A stretch of 7,437 nucleotides of DNA from Alcaligenaceae bacterium (lineage in GTDB: Bacteria > Pseudomonadota > Gammaproteobacteria > Burkholderiales > Burkholderiaceae). The notes beneath the pieces were generated by a model that searched no databases, was not told the DNA's origin, and saw only the letters and a list, made by a program, of their open reading frames with translations. Both the position numbers and the translations under genes were made by a program. Below are positions 1-5,386 of this stretch, one piece after another. The stretch spans positions 1 to 7,437 of the forward strand of contig CANFEI010000048.1 in the NCBI GenBank assembly GCA_947445495.1. The letters run 5' to 3'. How positions within the stretch are numbered: position 1 is the first letter of the stretch; every line of letters begins with the position of its first letter.

Positions 1-344
1 ACAAATAATTTGCGACGCGAATCCGCAGGTAATTCGCGCATCGCGAAGGGCGATTGTGCGCCAGGCTTTAGCGAACCCCAGGCGAGCCAGAGTAAGTAGA
101 TGACACCGGCCCAGCGCAATGCTTCGTAGGCGGCGGGTATGGCGAGAAAGATGGCGGAAAGCCCAAACGCTGCGCCCAGCATATGCACGCTAAAACCGAG
201 CAACACACCAAACAACGAAACGATGCCCGCTGCGCGCCCCTGACACACGGAGCGCGACAGCAGGTACAACATATTGGGCCCCGGTGTAATCACCAGCAAA
301 AAACAAGCGCCGGTAAAAATCAAAAGTTCGTTAAGAGGAATCAT
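1..344 (-). CDS. LysE/RhtB-family amino-acid exporter, N-terminal part (3' end cut by window edge)
   Basis: Translating the minus strand from the ATG at 344 gives 114 open codons that run off the window start. The protein begins MIPLNELLIFTGACFLLVIT and continues with PGPNMLYLLSRS (residues 21-32), the N-terminal signature of LysE/RhtB translocators. These are inner-membrane exporters of amino acids or related small metabolites, usually a little over 200 residues with about six membrane helices. Three hydrophobic segments are visible, at about residues 7-26, 38-70 and 74-91, so roughly half the protein is present. An in-frame stop at 378-380 and no better start between it and 344 support the chosen start; no strong Shine-Dalgarno is seen. 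The gene lies 47 bp downstream of ech1 on the same strand and may be co-transcribed with it. The substrate cannot be told from sequence. Confidence 0.88.
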   Translation of the reverse strand, partial: MIPLNELLIFTGACFLLVITPGPNMLYLLSRSVCQGRAAGIVSLFGVLLGFSVHMLGAAFGLSAIFLAIPAAYEALRWAGVIYLLWLAWGSLKPGAQSPFAMRELPADSRRKLF

Positions 345-391
345 CGCGCGTGGCGTGTCGGGTAAGTGTTGAGCAGCTTATTGACCCCACC

Positions 392-1168
392 TTAGCGACC
401 GACAAAAACCGCCGCACGTTTCTCTAGGAAGGCGCGCTGTGCTTCTTTGGCGTCTTCTGTTTTAGCGATTGCAGCCGTCATGTCTTGCTCGTAGCGATAC
501 CCATCGCGCAAGCTCATGTCTTCGATTGCATTGAGCGTCTGCTTGGCGAGGCCGATAGACAGTGGGCTCTTCGATGCGATCGTGTTGGCCAGTTCCATTG
601 CAGCAGGCATCAGACCTTCAGGGGTGGTCACTTGGTTCACCACGCCTAGGCGATAGAGCTCATCGGCAGGAACGCGATAGCCGGTAAACATCATCTTGCG
701 CAGCGTGGTGTGTGGGAATAAGCGCGCTGCGTGACTGCCACCGCCGAGCAGACCGACATCGATCTCTGGCAGAGCCAAGCTGCCTTTCTCGGAAGTGATG
801 ATAAGGTCGGCCGACGCGGCAATGGCCAGGCCAGCGCCGAGTGCGGGGCCGTTAATGGCGACGATGACGGGCTTGGTGCATTCGCGAATCGCATGAAAGC
901 ATTCGCGTGTACGACGTGAGTGCGCGGGCAAGTCGCCGGGTCCCTTGATAATGGAGGAACGACCTTTCAGGTCCGCACCGGCACAGAAAATTTTGCCTTC
1001 GCCGGTGAGTACGACCGCACGTACTTCAGGCGTTTCGGAAATGAAGTCCATGGCAGCGGTGATTTCATCACCGAGCACGCGCGAGAGCGCATTCACGGGG
1101 GCGTTGTTCATGGTTAGAACCGCGACGTGTCCGATAACCTCGTATTTGAGCTGTGTAAAGTCTGGCAT
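392..1168 (-). CDS. Crotonase-fold enoyl-CoA hydratase/isomerase family protein (ech1), 258 aa
   Basis: This soluble acyl-CoA enzyme of the crotonase superfamily starts MPDFTQLKYEVIGHVAVLTM and has the usual length. The oxyanion-hole segment FCAGADLK lies at residues 61-68 and the second CoA/oxyanion loop GPALGAGLAIAASAD at 107-121. The C-terminal helix ends EKRAAVFVGR, as in typical family members. Against rat crotonase, the Glu164 position is kept (Glu135 in LPEIDVG) but the Glu144 position is Ala115. Canonical two-glutamate syn-hydration is therefore uncertain; isomerase, hydrolase, lyase or modified hydratase activity is possible. The start at 1168 is preferred over an upstream in-frame ATG at 1318. 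GGGGAA (1176-1181 read on the minus strand) sits 7 nt before it, homology begins there, and the longer version would run across the divergent promoter region. It is divergent from the Bug gene and upstream of the lysE-like gene. Confidence 0.93.
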   Translation of the reverse strand: MPDFTQLKYEVIGHVAVLTMNNAPVNALSRVLGDEITAAMDFISETPEVRAVVLTGEGKIFCAGADLKGRSSIIKGPGDLPAHSRRTRECFHAIRECTKPVIVAINGPALGAGLAIAASADLIITSEKGSLALPEIDVGLLGGGSHAARLFPHTTLRKMMFTGYRVPADELYRLGVVNQVTTPEGLMPAAMELANTIASKSPLSIGLAKQTLNAIEDMSLRDGYRYEQDMTAAIAKTEDAKEAQRAFLEKRAAVFVGR

Positions 1169-1320
1169 GGCGTGTTTCCCCGTTGTTTTGGTTTTGTGGT
1201 GGTTCTGTGGCGCTATAAGTTGCCAATCGCAGATAGAATACAGAAAAAACCGGAATCTGACTGAGGCATTGCACTGCACCGGTGTTTGAATTCGACCAAC
1301 AATATCGACGGGAGACAAAA
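1169..1320. promoter_or_regulatory. Divergent intergenic region between ech1 and the Bug gene
   Basis: This 152-bp non-coding stretch must carry promoters for ech1 (leftward) and the solute-binding protein gene (rightward). A -10-like TAGAAT lies at 1234-1239 on the plus strand, but no convincing -35 box stands at proper spacing, so individual promoters are not called. Ribosome binding sites are clear at both edges: GGGGAA for ech1 (minus strand, 1176-1181) and GGGAG for the Bug gene (1310-1314, 6 nt before its ATG). No GT-N3-AC site of the FadR-subfamily type was found here, so the nearby GntR protein is not obviously the regulator of this pair. An 11-bp word at 1250-1260 recurs, with one mismatch, in the leader of the CoA-transferase gene. 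Confidence 0.6.
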
Positions 1321-2331
1321 ATGAAACAAGTCATCAAAACGACTGCGCACAAAACAATGACGACGGCACTGGGTCTGGCAGGGTTGGTTCTGCTGGCGGG
1401 CGCCACTTCCTTTGCCCAGGCGCAAGGGGCTGCGGGCGACTATCCGAATCGTCCGATCCGTATGATTGTGCCGTTCCCTCCGGGCGGCGCGGCTGACACC
1501 ACTGCGCGCATGATTAGTGAGCCCATGGCCAAGCAGCTCGGGCAGCCAATTGTGGTCGAGAACAAGCCAGGTGGTGGCGCCACGATTGGTGCCGCGTTTG
1601 TGGCGACAGCGCCCGCTGACGGCTACACGATTCTGTACACCACGCCAGGTCCGCAGATCACGAATCCGTTTTTGATGGGTAAGTTGAATTACAACCCGGA
1701 TGATTTGTTGCCCGTGTCATCGGTGGCGTCTTTTGCGAACGTGTTGGTGGTGCCGGTGAATTCGCCTGCCAAGAACGTGAAGGAATTGATCGAGTACGCA
1801 AAAAAGAATCCTGGTAAGGTGAACTTTGGTAGCTCTGGCATAGGGGCAAGCAGTCATTTGGCGGGTCAATTGTTTAAGACTATGGCTGGCGTTGACATCA
1901 CGCACGTTCCTTACAAGGGCTCAGGCCCGCTCGTCACGGACTTGATGGGAGGTAACGTGCAGATGGCGATTGATAGCTTGTCGGTCTATCTGCCGCAGAT
2001 CCGTGCCGGCAAGTTGCGTGCACTTGGTGTCGCGAGTCTCCAGCGCTCACCCATTGCCTCAGATATACCGACGATCGCTGAACAGTTGCCAGGCTTTGAG
2101 GCAAGTGCGTTGAACTACATCACGGTTCCTAAAGGGACCTCGCCCGCGATCATCAATCGTTTGAATCAGGCGGTCGTGGCTGTCGTAAATGATCCCGCGA
2201 TGAACAAGCGCATGATCGATGCCGGCATGGATCCTAGAACGAGTTCTGCCCCCGAGCTGTCCAAGCTGATTGCCACGGAGCAGGCGAAGTGGAAGAAGGT
2301 GATTGCCGAGTCTGGCGCCAAGGCGGATTAA
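1321..2331 (+). CDS. Bug/TctC-family tripartite tricarboxylate transporter substrate-binding protein, 336 aa
   Basis: This periplasmic solute-binding protein normally captures carboxylates or related small molecules for a TctAB-type membrane carrier or for sensing. It has a Sec signal peptide: basic start MKQVIKTTAHK, a hydrophobic core at about residues 16-30, and a likely signal-peptidase I cut after FAQA (residue 34). Family motifs follow in order: YPNRPIRMIVPFPPGG (41-56), NKPGGGATIG (81-90), GSSGIGASSHLAG (170-182), HVPYKGSGP (195-203), LRALGVAS (232-239) and DIPTIAE (248-254). The length is typical. An in-frame ATG at 1282 exists, but 1321 has the Shine-Dalgarno GGGAG and the proper signal peptide. 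No tctA or tctB gene is in the window, so this is an orphan binding protein, as is usual in Bordetella-like genomes. It is divergent from ech1 and followed by an intrinsic terminator. The ligand is unknown but is likely the substrate of the adjoining CoA-ester pathway. Confidence 0.95.
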   Translation: MKQVIKTTAHKTMTTALGLAGLVLLAGATSFAQAQGAAGDYPNRPIRMIVPFPPGGAADTTARMISEPMAKQLGQPIVVENKPGGGATIGAAFVATAPADGYTILYTTPGPQITNPFLMGKLNYNPDDLLPVSSVASFANVLVVPVNSPAKNVKELIEYAKKNPGKVNFGSSGIGASSHLAGQLFKTMAGVDITHVPYKGSGPLVTDLMGGNVQMAIDSLSVYLPQIRAGKLRALGVASLQRSPIASDIPTIAEQLPGFEASALNYITVPKGTSPAIINRLNQAVVAVVNDPAMNKRMIDAGMDPRTSSAPELSKLIATEQAKWKKVIAESGAKAD

Positions 2332-2356
2332 CGCAAAATCGCTAAAACGGTAAATA

Positions 2357-2433
2357 CTTACAAGAAATAGGCATAAACAGACATAGACTGGGGCTTAATG
2401 CCCTGTTTTTGTGTTTGGCTATTTTCTTGTAAG
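2357..2433. repeat. Imperfect 14/15-bp inverted repeat enclosing the Bug gene terminator
   Basis: The left arm CTTACAAGAAATAG (2357-2370) is the reverse complement of the right arm CTATTTTCTTGTAAG (2419-2433) except for one extra T in the right arm, giving 14 base pairs and one bulge. The 48-nt interior holds the GC-rich terminator hairpin. In read-through RNA the arms could form a long stem around it; in DNA the element could be a cruciform, a protein-binding region or a small repeat-type element. No flanking target duplication is evident. The right arm abuts the candidate operator and overlaps a -35-like TTGTAA at 2427-2432. Confidence 0.7.
2390..2416 (+). terminator. Probable rho-independent terminator of the Bug gene
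   Basis: GGGGC (2390-2394) and GCCCT (2400-2404) form a 5-bp stem, including one G-U pair, with loop TTAAT. It is followed by G and TTTTT (2406-2410), then GTGTTT. It lies 58 bp after the Bug stop codon and separates that gene from the CoA-transferase gene. The stem is short, so termination may be partial. Confidence 0.6.
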
Positions 2434-2456
2434 ATGTCCTACATCATAAGAATATT
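2427..2456 (+). promoter_or_regulatory. Weak sigma-70-like promoter candidate for the CoA-transferase operon
   Basis: TTGTAA (2427-2432) and AATATT (2451-2456) are separated by 18 bp. Neither hexamer matches the consensus well, so this is only the best-looking pair in the stretch between the preceding terminator and the coding start. If used, transcription would begin near 2463, inside the left arm of the hairpin at 2458-2490, so that hairpin could not form fully in this transcript. Confidence 0.28.
2430..2448. promoter_or_regulatory. Candidate GntR (FadR-subfamily) operator upstream of the CoA-transferase gene
   Basis: The 19-bp site TAAGATGTCCTACATCATA has perfect GATGT/ACATC arms around CCT, plus flanking TA/TA pairs, with only one mismatched pair outside the centre. 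The core GT-CCT-AC fits the GT-m-N-k-AC spacing known for FadR-subfamily GntR operators (compare the FadR core GTCNGAC). The outer T and A of that consensus are not matched. A FadR-subfamily regulator is encoded by the second gene of the operon that follows. The site falls between a -35-like TTGTAA (2427-2432) and a -10-like AATATT (2451-2456, 18-bp spacer), a placement suited to repression. Motif and placement are seen; binding by the local regulator is inferred. Confidence 0.5.
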
Positions 2457-2457
2457 C

Positions 2458-2500
2458 TCGGATTCCGGAAAAGAATGAGCTGGAATCCGATTTCTTTTTT
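2458..2500 (+). terminator. Leader hairpin with T-run before the CoA-transferase gene (second terminator or attenuator)
   Basis: TCGGATTCC (2458-2466) and GGAATCCGA (2482-2490) are perfect 9-bp complementary arms around a 15-nt loop, followed at once by TTTCTTTTTT (2491-2500). This is the form of an intrinsic terminator, yet it ends only 5 nt before the GGAG ribosome binding site of the next gene. It could stop read-through from the Bug gene, attenuate the operon, or, at DNA level, be a long-spaced palindromic protein site. The structure is seen; the role is inferred. Confidence 0.55.
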
Positions 2501-2505
2501 GTCTT

Positions 2506-2509
2506 GGAG
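2506..2509 (+). promoter_or_regulatory. Ribosome binding site that decides the CoA-transferase start
   Basis: GGAG lies 6 nt before the ATG at 2516. Two other in-frame starts, TTG at 2504 and ATG at 2510, overlap or immediately follow this site and so cannot use it, which leaves 2516 as the likely start. Confidence 0.75.
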
Positions 2510-2515
2510 ATGGAC

Positions 2516-3694
2516 ATGCCTAAGTTACCCCTTAGCCGATTCACGGTGCTCGACCTGACGCGTGTGCGCTCTGGCCCTGCAGCGGTGAGGCAGTTTGCCG
2601 ATTGGGGCGCCAATGTCATCAAGATTGAAGAACCAGGCGATGTGCCTGACGACAAGCCGGGCGGCTCTTCGCAGTTTGCCGACTACCAGAACACTCACCG
2701 CAACAAGCGCAGCGTGACCTTGAACCTCAAGCACCCTGAGGGCAAGGCGCTATTTTTGGAGATGGTGAAGCAGGCTGACGTGGTGATTGAAAACTATCGC
2801 CCGAACGTGAAGTTCAAGCTTGGGATCGACTACGAATCACTGCGCAAAGTGAATCCCCGTATTATTTTGGCCAGCGTGTCGGGTTTTGGTCAGGACGGCC
2901 CGTATGTGGATCGTCCAGGCTTGGATCAGATCGCGCAGGGTTTGGGCGGGATCATGTCTGTGACGGGCGAGCCAGGTCGCGGGCCGATGCGTGCGGGTAT
3001 CCCGGTTGCCGATCTGACCTCCGGCTTGTTTTGTGCAATTGGTACCTTGGTTGCCTTGCTCGAGCGCGAAGAATCAGGCGAAGGTCAGTGGGTACAGTCC
3101 TCGCTACTCCAAGCACAGGTCTGGATGATGGATTTCCAGATCATGCGTTGGTTGATGAACAAAGAAATCCCCGGTCAAACGGGTAACAACCACCCAACTA
3201 CCGCGGCAACGGGCGTCTATCCAACCTCAGATGGTTTCATCAATTTGGCTGCAATGGGCACGGAAATGTTTGTGCGGTTGGTCAAGGCCTTGGGTCGCCC
3301 AGAGATCGCCGAAGACGCACGCTTCAAAGACATCAAGACGCGCGGACAGCATCGACCCGCACTCAATGAGTTGATTGCAGAGTGCACAAAAGAAAAACCC
3401 TCGGCCTATTGGATTGATGTCTTCAACAAAGAAGGCGTGCCTTGCGGTTATATCAAGAACGTCAAAGAGACGATGGAAGACCCGCAAGTGGTGCACCTTG
3501 GTATGGCCAAGAAACTGCAGCATCCAAAGCTTGGCGAGATCAGCGTGGTGAATCAGGCGGTGATCATGAGCCGTTCAAAGCGCGACGTGTTTACGGCGGC
3601 CCCGGATCGTGGCGAGCATAACCACGAGGTGTATGCAGAGTTTGGGATCCGCGCTGACCGAGTCGACGCGTTGGCCAAAGCAGGCGCAATTTGA
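2516..3694 (+). CDS. Class III (CaiB/BaiF, formyl-CoA transferase-type) CoA-transferase, 392 aa
   Basis: This cytoplasmic enzyme moves CoA from a donor thioester to a carboxylic acid through an aspartyl-CoA anhydride/thioester intermediate. Family segments appear in order: VLDLTRVRSGP (11-21), ADWGANVIKIEEPGD (28-42), NKRSVTLNLK (63-72), ENYRPNVKFKLGIDY (92-106), ASVSGFGQDGPY (119-130) and RPGLDQIAQGLGG (133-145). The catalytic aspartate is Asp166 in IPVADLTSG, matching the essential Asp of formyl-CoA transferase. The C-terminal KEGVPCGYIKNVKETMEDPQV (from about residue 305) is also typical. The length of about 390-400 residues is normal and the protein looks intact. It opens a plus-strand block with gntR 31 bp downstream. 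Donor and acceptor acids cannot be deduced; substrate specificity in this family is not readable from general motifs. Regulation probably acts through the operator-like palindrome and leader hairpin upstream. Confidence 0.95.
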   Translation: MPKLPLSRFTVLDLTRVRSGPAAVRQFADWGANVIKIEEPGDVPDDKPGGSSQFADYQNTHRNKRSVTLNLKHPEGKALFLEMVKQADVVIENYRPNVKFKLGIDYESLRKVNPRIILASVSGFGQDGPYVDRPGLDQIAQGLGGIMSVTGEPGRGPMRAGIPVADLTSGLFCAIGTLVALLEREESGEGQWVQSSLLQAQVWMMDFQIMRWLMNKEIPGQTGNNHPTTAATGVYPTSDGFINLAAMGTEMFVRLVKALGRPEIAEDARFKDIKTRGQHRPALNELIAECTKEKPSAYWIDVFNKEGVPCGYIKNVKETMEDPQVVHLGMAKKLQHPKLGEISVVNQAVIMSRSKRDVFTAAPDRGEHNHEVYAEFGIRADRVDALAKAGAI

Positions 3695-3712
3695 GTACCA
3701 AAGTAAGAGAGA

Positions 3713-3718
3713 AAGGAG
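3713..3718 (+). promoter_or_regulatory. Strong ribosome binding site for the GTG-initiated gntR gene
   Basis: AAGGAG lies 7 nt before GTG at 3726. It is the best Shine-Dalgarno match in the block. It supports GTG at 3726 rather than the in-frame ATG at 3609, which lies inside the CoA-transferase gene, or the ATG at 3837, which has no comparable site. Confidence 0.8.
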
Positions 3719-3725
3719 ACGCATT

Positions 3726-4550
3726 GTGACAAAAACTTCGGTGACCGCAACGGTTTACACTGCCCGTCGTCAGCCGCTCAGCAGCCGTGGTTCGTCTGCG
3801 AGCAAGTTTCTGGGTACCGCGGGACGAGCGCCAATCATGTCGGCGTTTGATAGCCTTGGCCGTCCAGAAAATCTGCCTGATGAAATTGCGCAACAGCTGC
3901 GTACGCGCATCCTGAACGAAAGCTTGGCGCCGGGCCAGCGCCTACCGACCGAGCAAGAGCTTGGTGCGCAGTTTGGCGTGAGCCGCAACGTGGTGCGCGA
4001 AGCGATTGCGCGTTTGAAGCTGACCGGCTTAGTTGAAACACGACATGGCGTGGGCACCTTTGTATGTGCGGACATCGCGATGCGCCCCTTCGAGGTGTCG
4101 CACGATGATTTGATGGACTTGGGTCAGATTATTCAGGTGCATCAATTGCGCGTGGAGATCGAATCGGGTGCGGCCGCGCTGGCTGCGACCAATCGTACCA
4201 AGACGCAGCTTGAAACCTTGCAGCTTGCTTGGAAAAAAGTCGAGCAATCGTCGGCGGACTGGCAGATCGCTGCCCATTCGGCGGTAGACTTCCACCTGGC
4301 CGTCGCGCAAGCGGCGAACAACCCGCATTTTGTGCGCATCATGGGGCACTTAAGCCACGTGATTCATCACGCGGTGCGCACGTTCAGATTTAGAAATACC
4401 GGCACGACCCGTATCGATGAAATCGGTGATGAGCACGGACGTATCGTCGACGCGATTGCACGGCAGGATTCGGCGGGAGCCCGCCAAGCCATGCGTACCC
4501 ATTTGGATAACGGGATGGCGCGTTATCGTAAATTACTAGGAGATCTTTAA
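3726..4550 (+). CDS. GntR-family transcriptional regulator, FadR subfamily (FCD domain), 274 aa, GTG start
   Basis: This is a DNA-binding repressor or activator responding to a small acid or CoA metabolite. The N-terminal winged helix-turn-helix spans about residues 50-113, with LAPGQRLPTEQELGAQFGVS (67-86), RNVVREAIARLKLTGLVE and wing RHGVGTF (106-112). The C-terminal FCD ligand domain spans about 133-265: LRVEIESGAAALAA (141-154), DFHLAVAQAANNP (188-200), EHGRIVDAI (236-244) and MRTHLDNGM (256-264). His190, His237 and His259 match three metal-ligand positions. The usual Asp/Asn four residues before the first His is Ala186 here, with Asp188 nearby. A Ser/Thr/Arg-rich leader of about 40 residues precedes the winged-helix domain; a shorter start at 3837 would remove it. 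It lies between the CoA-transferase and ech2 genes and probably controls this operon, including its own gene. It was probably called by family rather than by any known named regulator. Confidence 0.93.
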   Translation: MTKTSVTATVYTARRQPLSSRGSSASKFLGTAGRAPIMSAFDSLGRPENLPDEIAQQLRTRILNESLAPGQRLPTEQELGAQFGVSRNVVREAIARLKLTGLVETRHGVGTFVCADIAMRPFEVSHDDLMDLGQIIQVHQLRVEIESGAAALAATNRTKTQLETLQLAWKKVEQSSADWQIAAHSAVDFHLAVAQAANNPHFVRIMGHLSHVIHHAVRTFRFRNTGTTRIDEIGDEHGRIVDAIARQDSAGARQAMRTHLDNGMARYRKLLGDL

Positions 4551-4553
4551 ATC

Positions 4554-5369
4554 ATGACCACTACCAGACTGTTGCAAGGCGAAATCACCGATAACCTCAT
4601 CATTGAAAAGAGAGATGGGGCCGGTTGGATTACGTTTAACGACCCTGCTCGCCACAACGCGATGTCCTACGACATGTGGGTCGCGATTCCCAATGTCATC
4701 AAGATGTTTGAGGCGGACGACGAAGTGCGTGTCATCGTGCTGACTGGTGCGGGCGGTAAATCGTTTGTGAGCGGTGCCAATATCTCTCAGTTTGAAAAAC
4801 TGCGTACCGCAGCAGAAGCGGTCGCTGAATACGAGCGCGTGGGTGAAGAAGCGCAAGGTTCGATCTACAACACCTTCAAGCCAGTGATCGGACGTATCGA
4901 CGGCTATTGCATCGGTGGCGGTTTGAATCTGTCGTTGTGCTGTGACGTCCGTATTGCATCGGATGCCAGCTCGTTTGCAATTCCTGCTGGCCGTTTAGGC
5001 TTGGGCTATCGCTTGACGGCGATCCGTAACCTGGTGACCACTGTCGGTGCCGCACAGGCGCTGGACATCATGTTGTCCGCCTCACGCTTTACTGCCAAAG
5101 AGGCACATGCAAAAGGCCTCGTGCAGCACGTGGTGCCGGTCGCTGAGCTCGATAAAGCCGTAGACGAATACATCGCCAAAGTTGTTTCGAACGCACCCAT
5201 TACGTTGCGCGCCGGTAAAAAAGCCATCCGCGAGTTCCAGAAAGTCGCACCGCACATTGATATCGCGGGCATTAAGCAAATGGTGCTGAATTGTTTTGCA
5301 AGCGAGGACTATCAAGAAGGCAAGCGTGCCTTCGCTGAGAAGCGCGCACCTGTCTTCCTCGGCAAATAA
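4554..5369 (+). CDS. Crotonase-fold enoyl-CoA hydratase-like protein (ech2) lacking both catalytic glutamates, 271 aa
   Basis: This soluble acyl-CoA enzyme has the crotonase fold. Seen are the oxyanion-hole segment FVSGANISQF (71-80), the loop GYCIGGGLNLSLCCDVRIAS (117-136), FAIPAGRLGLGY (141-152) and the C-terminal EKRAPVFLGK. Aligned with rat crotonase, the Glu144 position is Asn125 and the Glu164 position is Ala145, so both acid/base glutamates of a normal hydratase are absent while the CoA-binding and oxyanion framework is kept. The PAxRLGLGY form occurs in a recognisable branch of 'enoyl-CoA hydratase' annotations; a function other than hydration (hydrolase, decarboxylase/lyase or isomerase) is plausible. 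The start is supported by AGGAG at 4538-4542, inside the end of gntR, 11 nt before the ATG. Gaps are 3 bp after gntR and 8 bp before the permease gene, implying one transcript. It is not a close duplicate of ech1: active-site loops and lengths differ. Confidence 0.93.
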   Translation: MTTTRLLQGEITDNLIIEKRDGAGWITFNDPARHNAMSYDMWVAIPNVIKMFEADDEVRVIVLTGAGGKSFVSGANISQFEKLRTAAEAVAEYERVGEEAQGSIYNTFKPVIGRIDGYCIGGGLNLSLCCDVRIASDASSFAIPAGRLGLGYRLTAIRNLVTTVGAAQALDIMLSASRFTAKEAHAKGLVQHVVPVAELDKAVDEYIAKVVSNAPITLRAGKKAIREFQKVAPHIDIAGIKQMVLNCFASEDYQEGKRAFAEKRAPVFLGK

Positions 5370-5386
5370 GCGACTTTATGTCGCTT
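5368..5386 (+). promoter_or_regulatory. Perfect 7-bp hairpin spanning the ech2 stop and the permease start codon
   Basis: AAGCGAC (5368-5374) and GTCGCTT (5380-5386) are perfect complements around loop TTTAT (5375-5379). The ech2 stop TAA enters the left arm, and the permease ATG at 5378-5380 sits across the loop and first paired base. There is no good Shine-Dalgarno ahead of this ATG. The arrangement suggests translational coupling: ribosomes finishing ech2 would open the hairpin. It has no T-run and is unlikely to be a terminator. Confidence 0.5.

Noticed and set aside
183..365. Plus-strand 60-codon frame at the left edge
   Set aside because: It lies antisense to the clear LysE-family coding frame and shows no family features.
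1217..1242. TTGCCA (1220-1225) and TAGAAT (1234-1239) as a sigma-70 promoter
   Set aside because: The spacer is only 8 bp, far too short for the two hexamers to work together.
1169..1318. N-terminal extension of ech1 by 50 residues from the ATG at 1318
   Set aside because: It would overlap the divergent promoter region and the Bug ribosome binding site, has no homologous-looking sequence, and ATG 1168 has a good ribosome binding site at the expected crotonase start.
2357..2433. Miniature transposable element
   Set aside because: There are inverted arms but no flanking target-site duplication and no second copy in the window; called only as an inverted repeat.
2504..2515. Upstream starts for the CoA-transferase (TTG 2504, ATG 2510)
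   Set aside because: Both lie on or directly after the GGAG motif; only ATG 2516 has correct spacing and gives the usual family N-terminus.
3227..3523. Minus-strand 98-codon frame inside the CoA-transferase gene
   Set aside because: It is antisense to a conserved part of the CoA-transferase and has no supporting ribosome binding site or motif.
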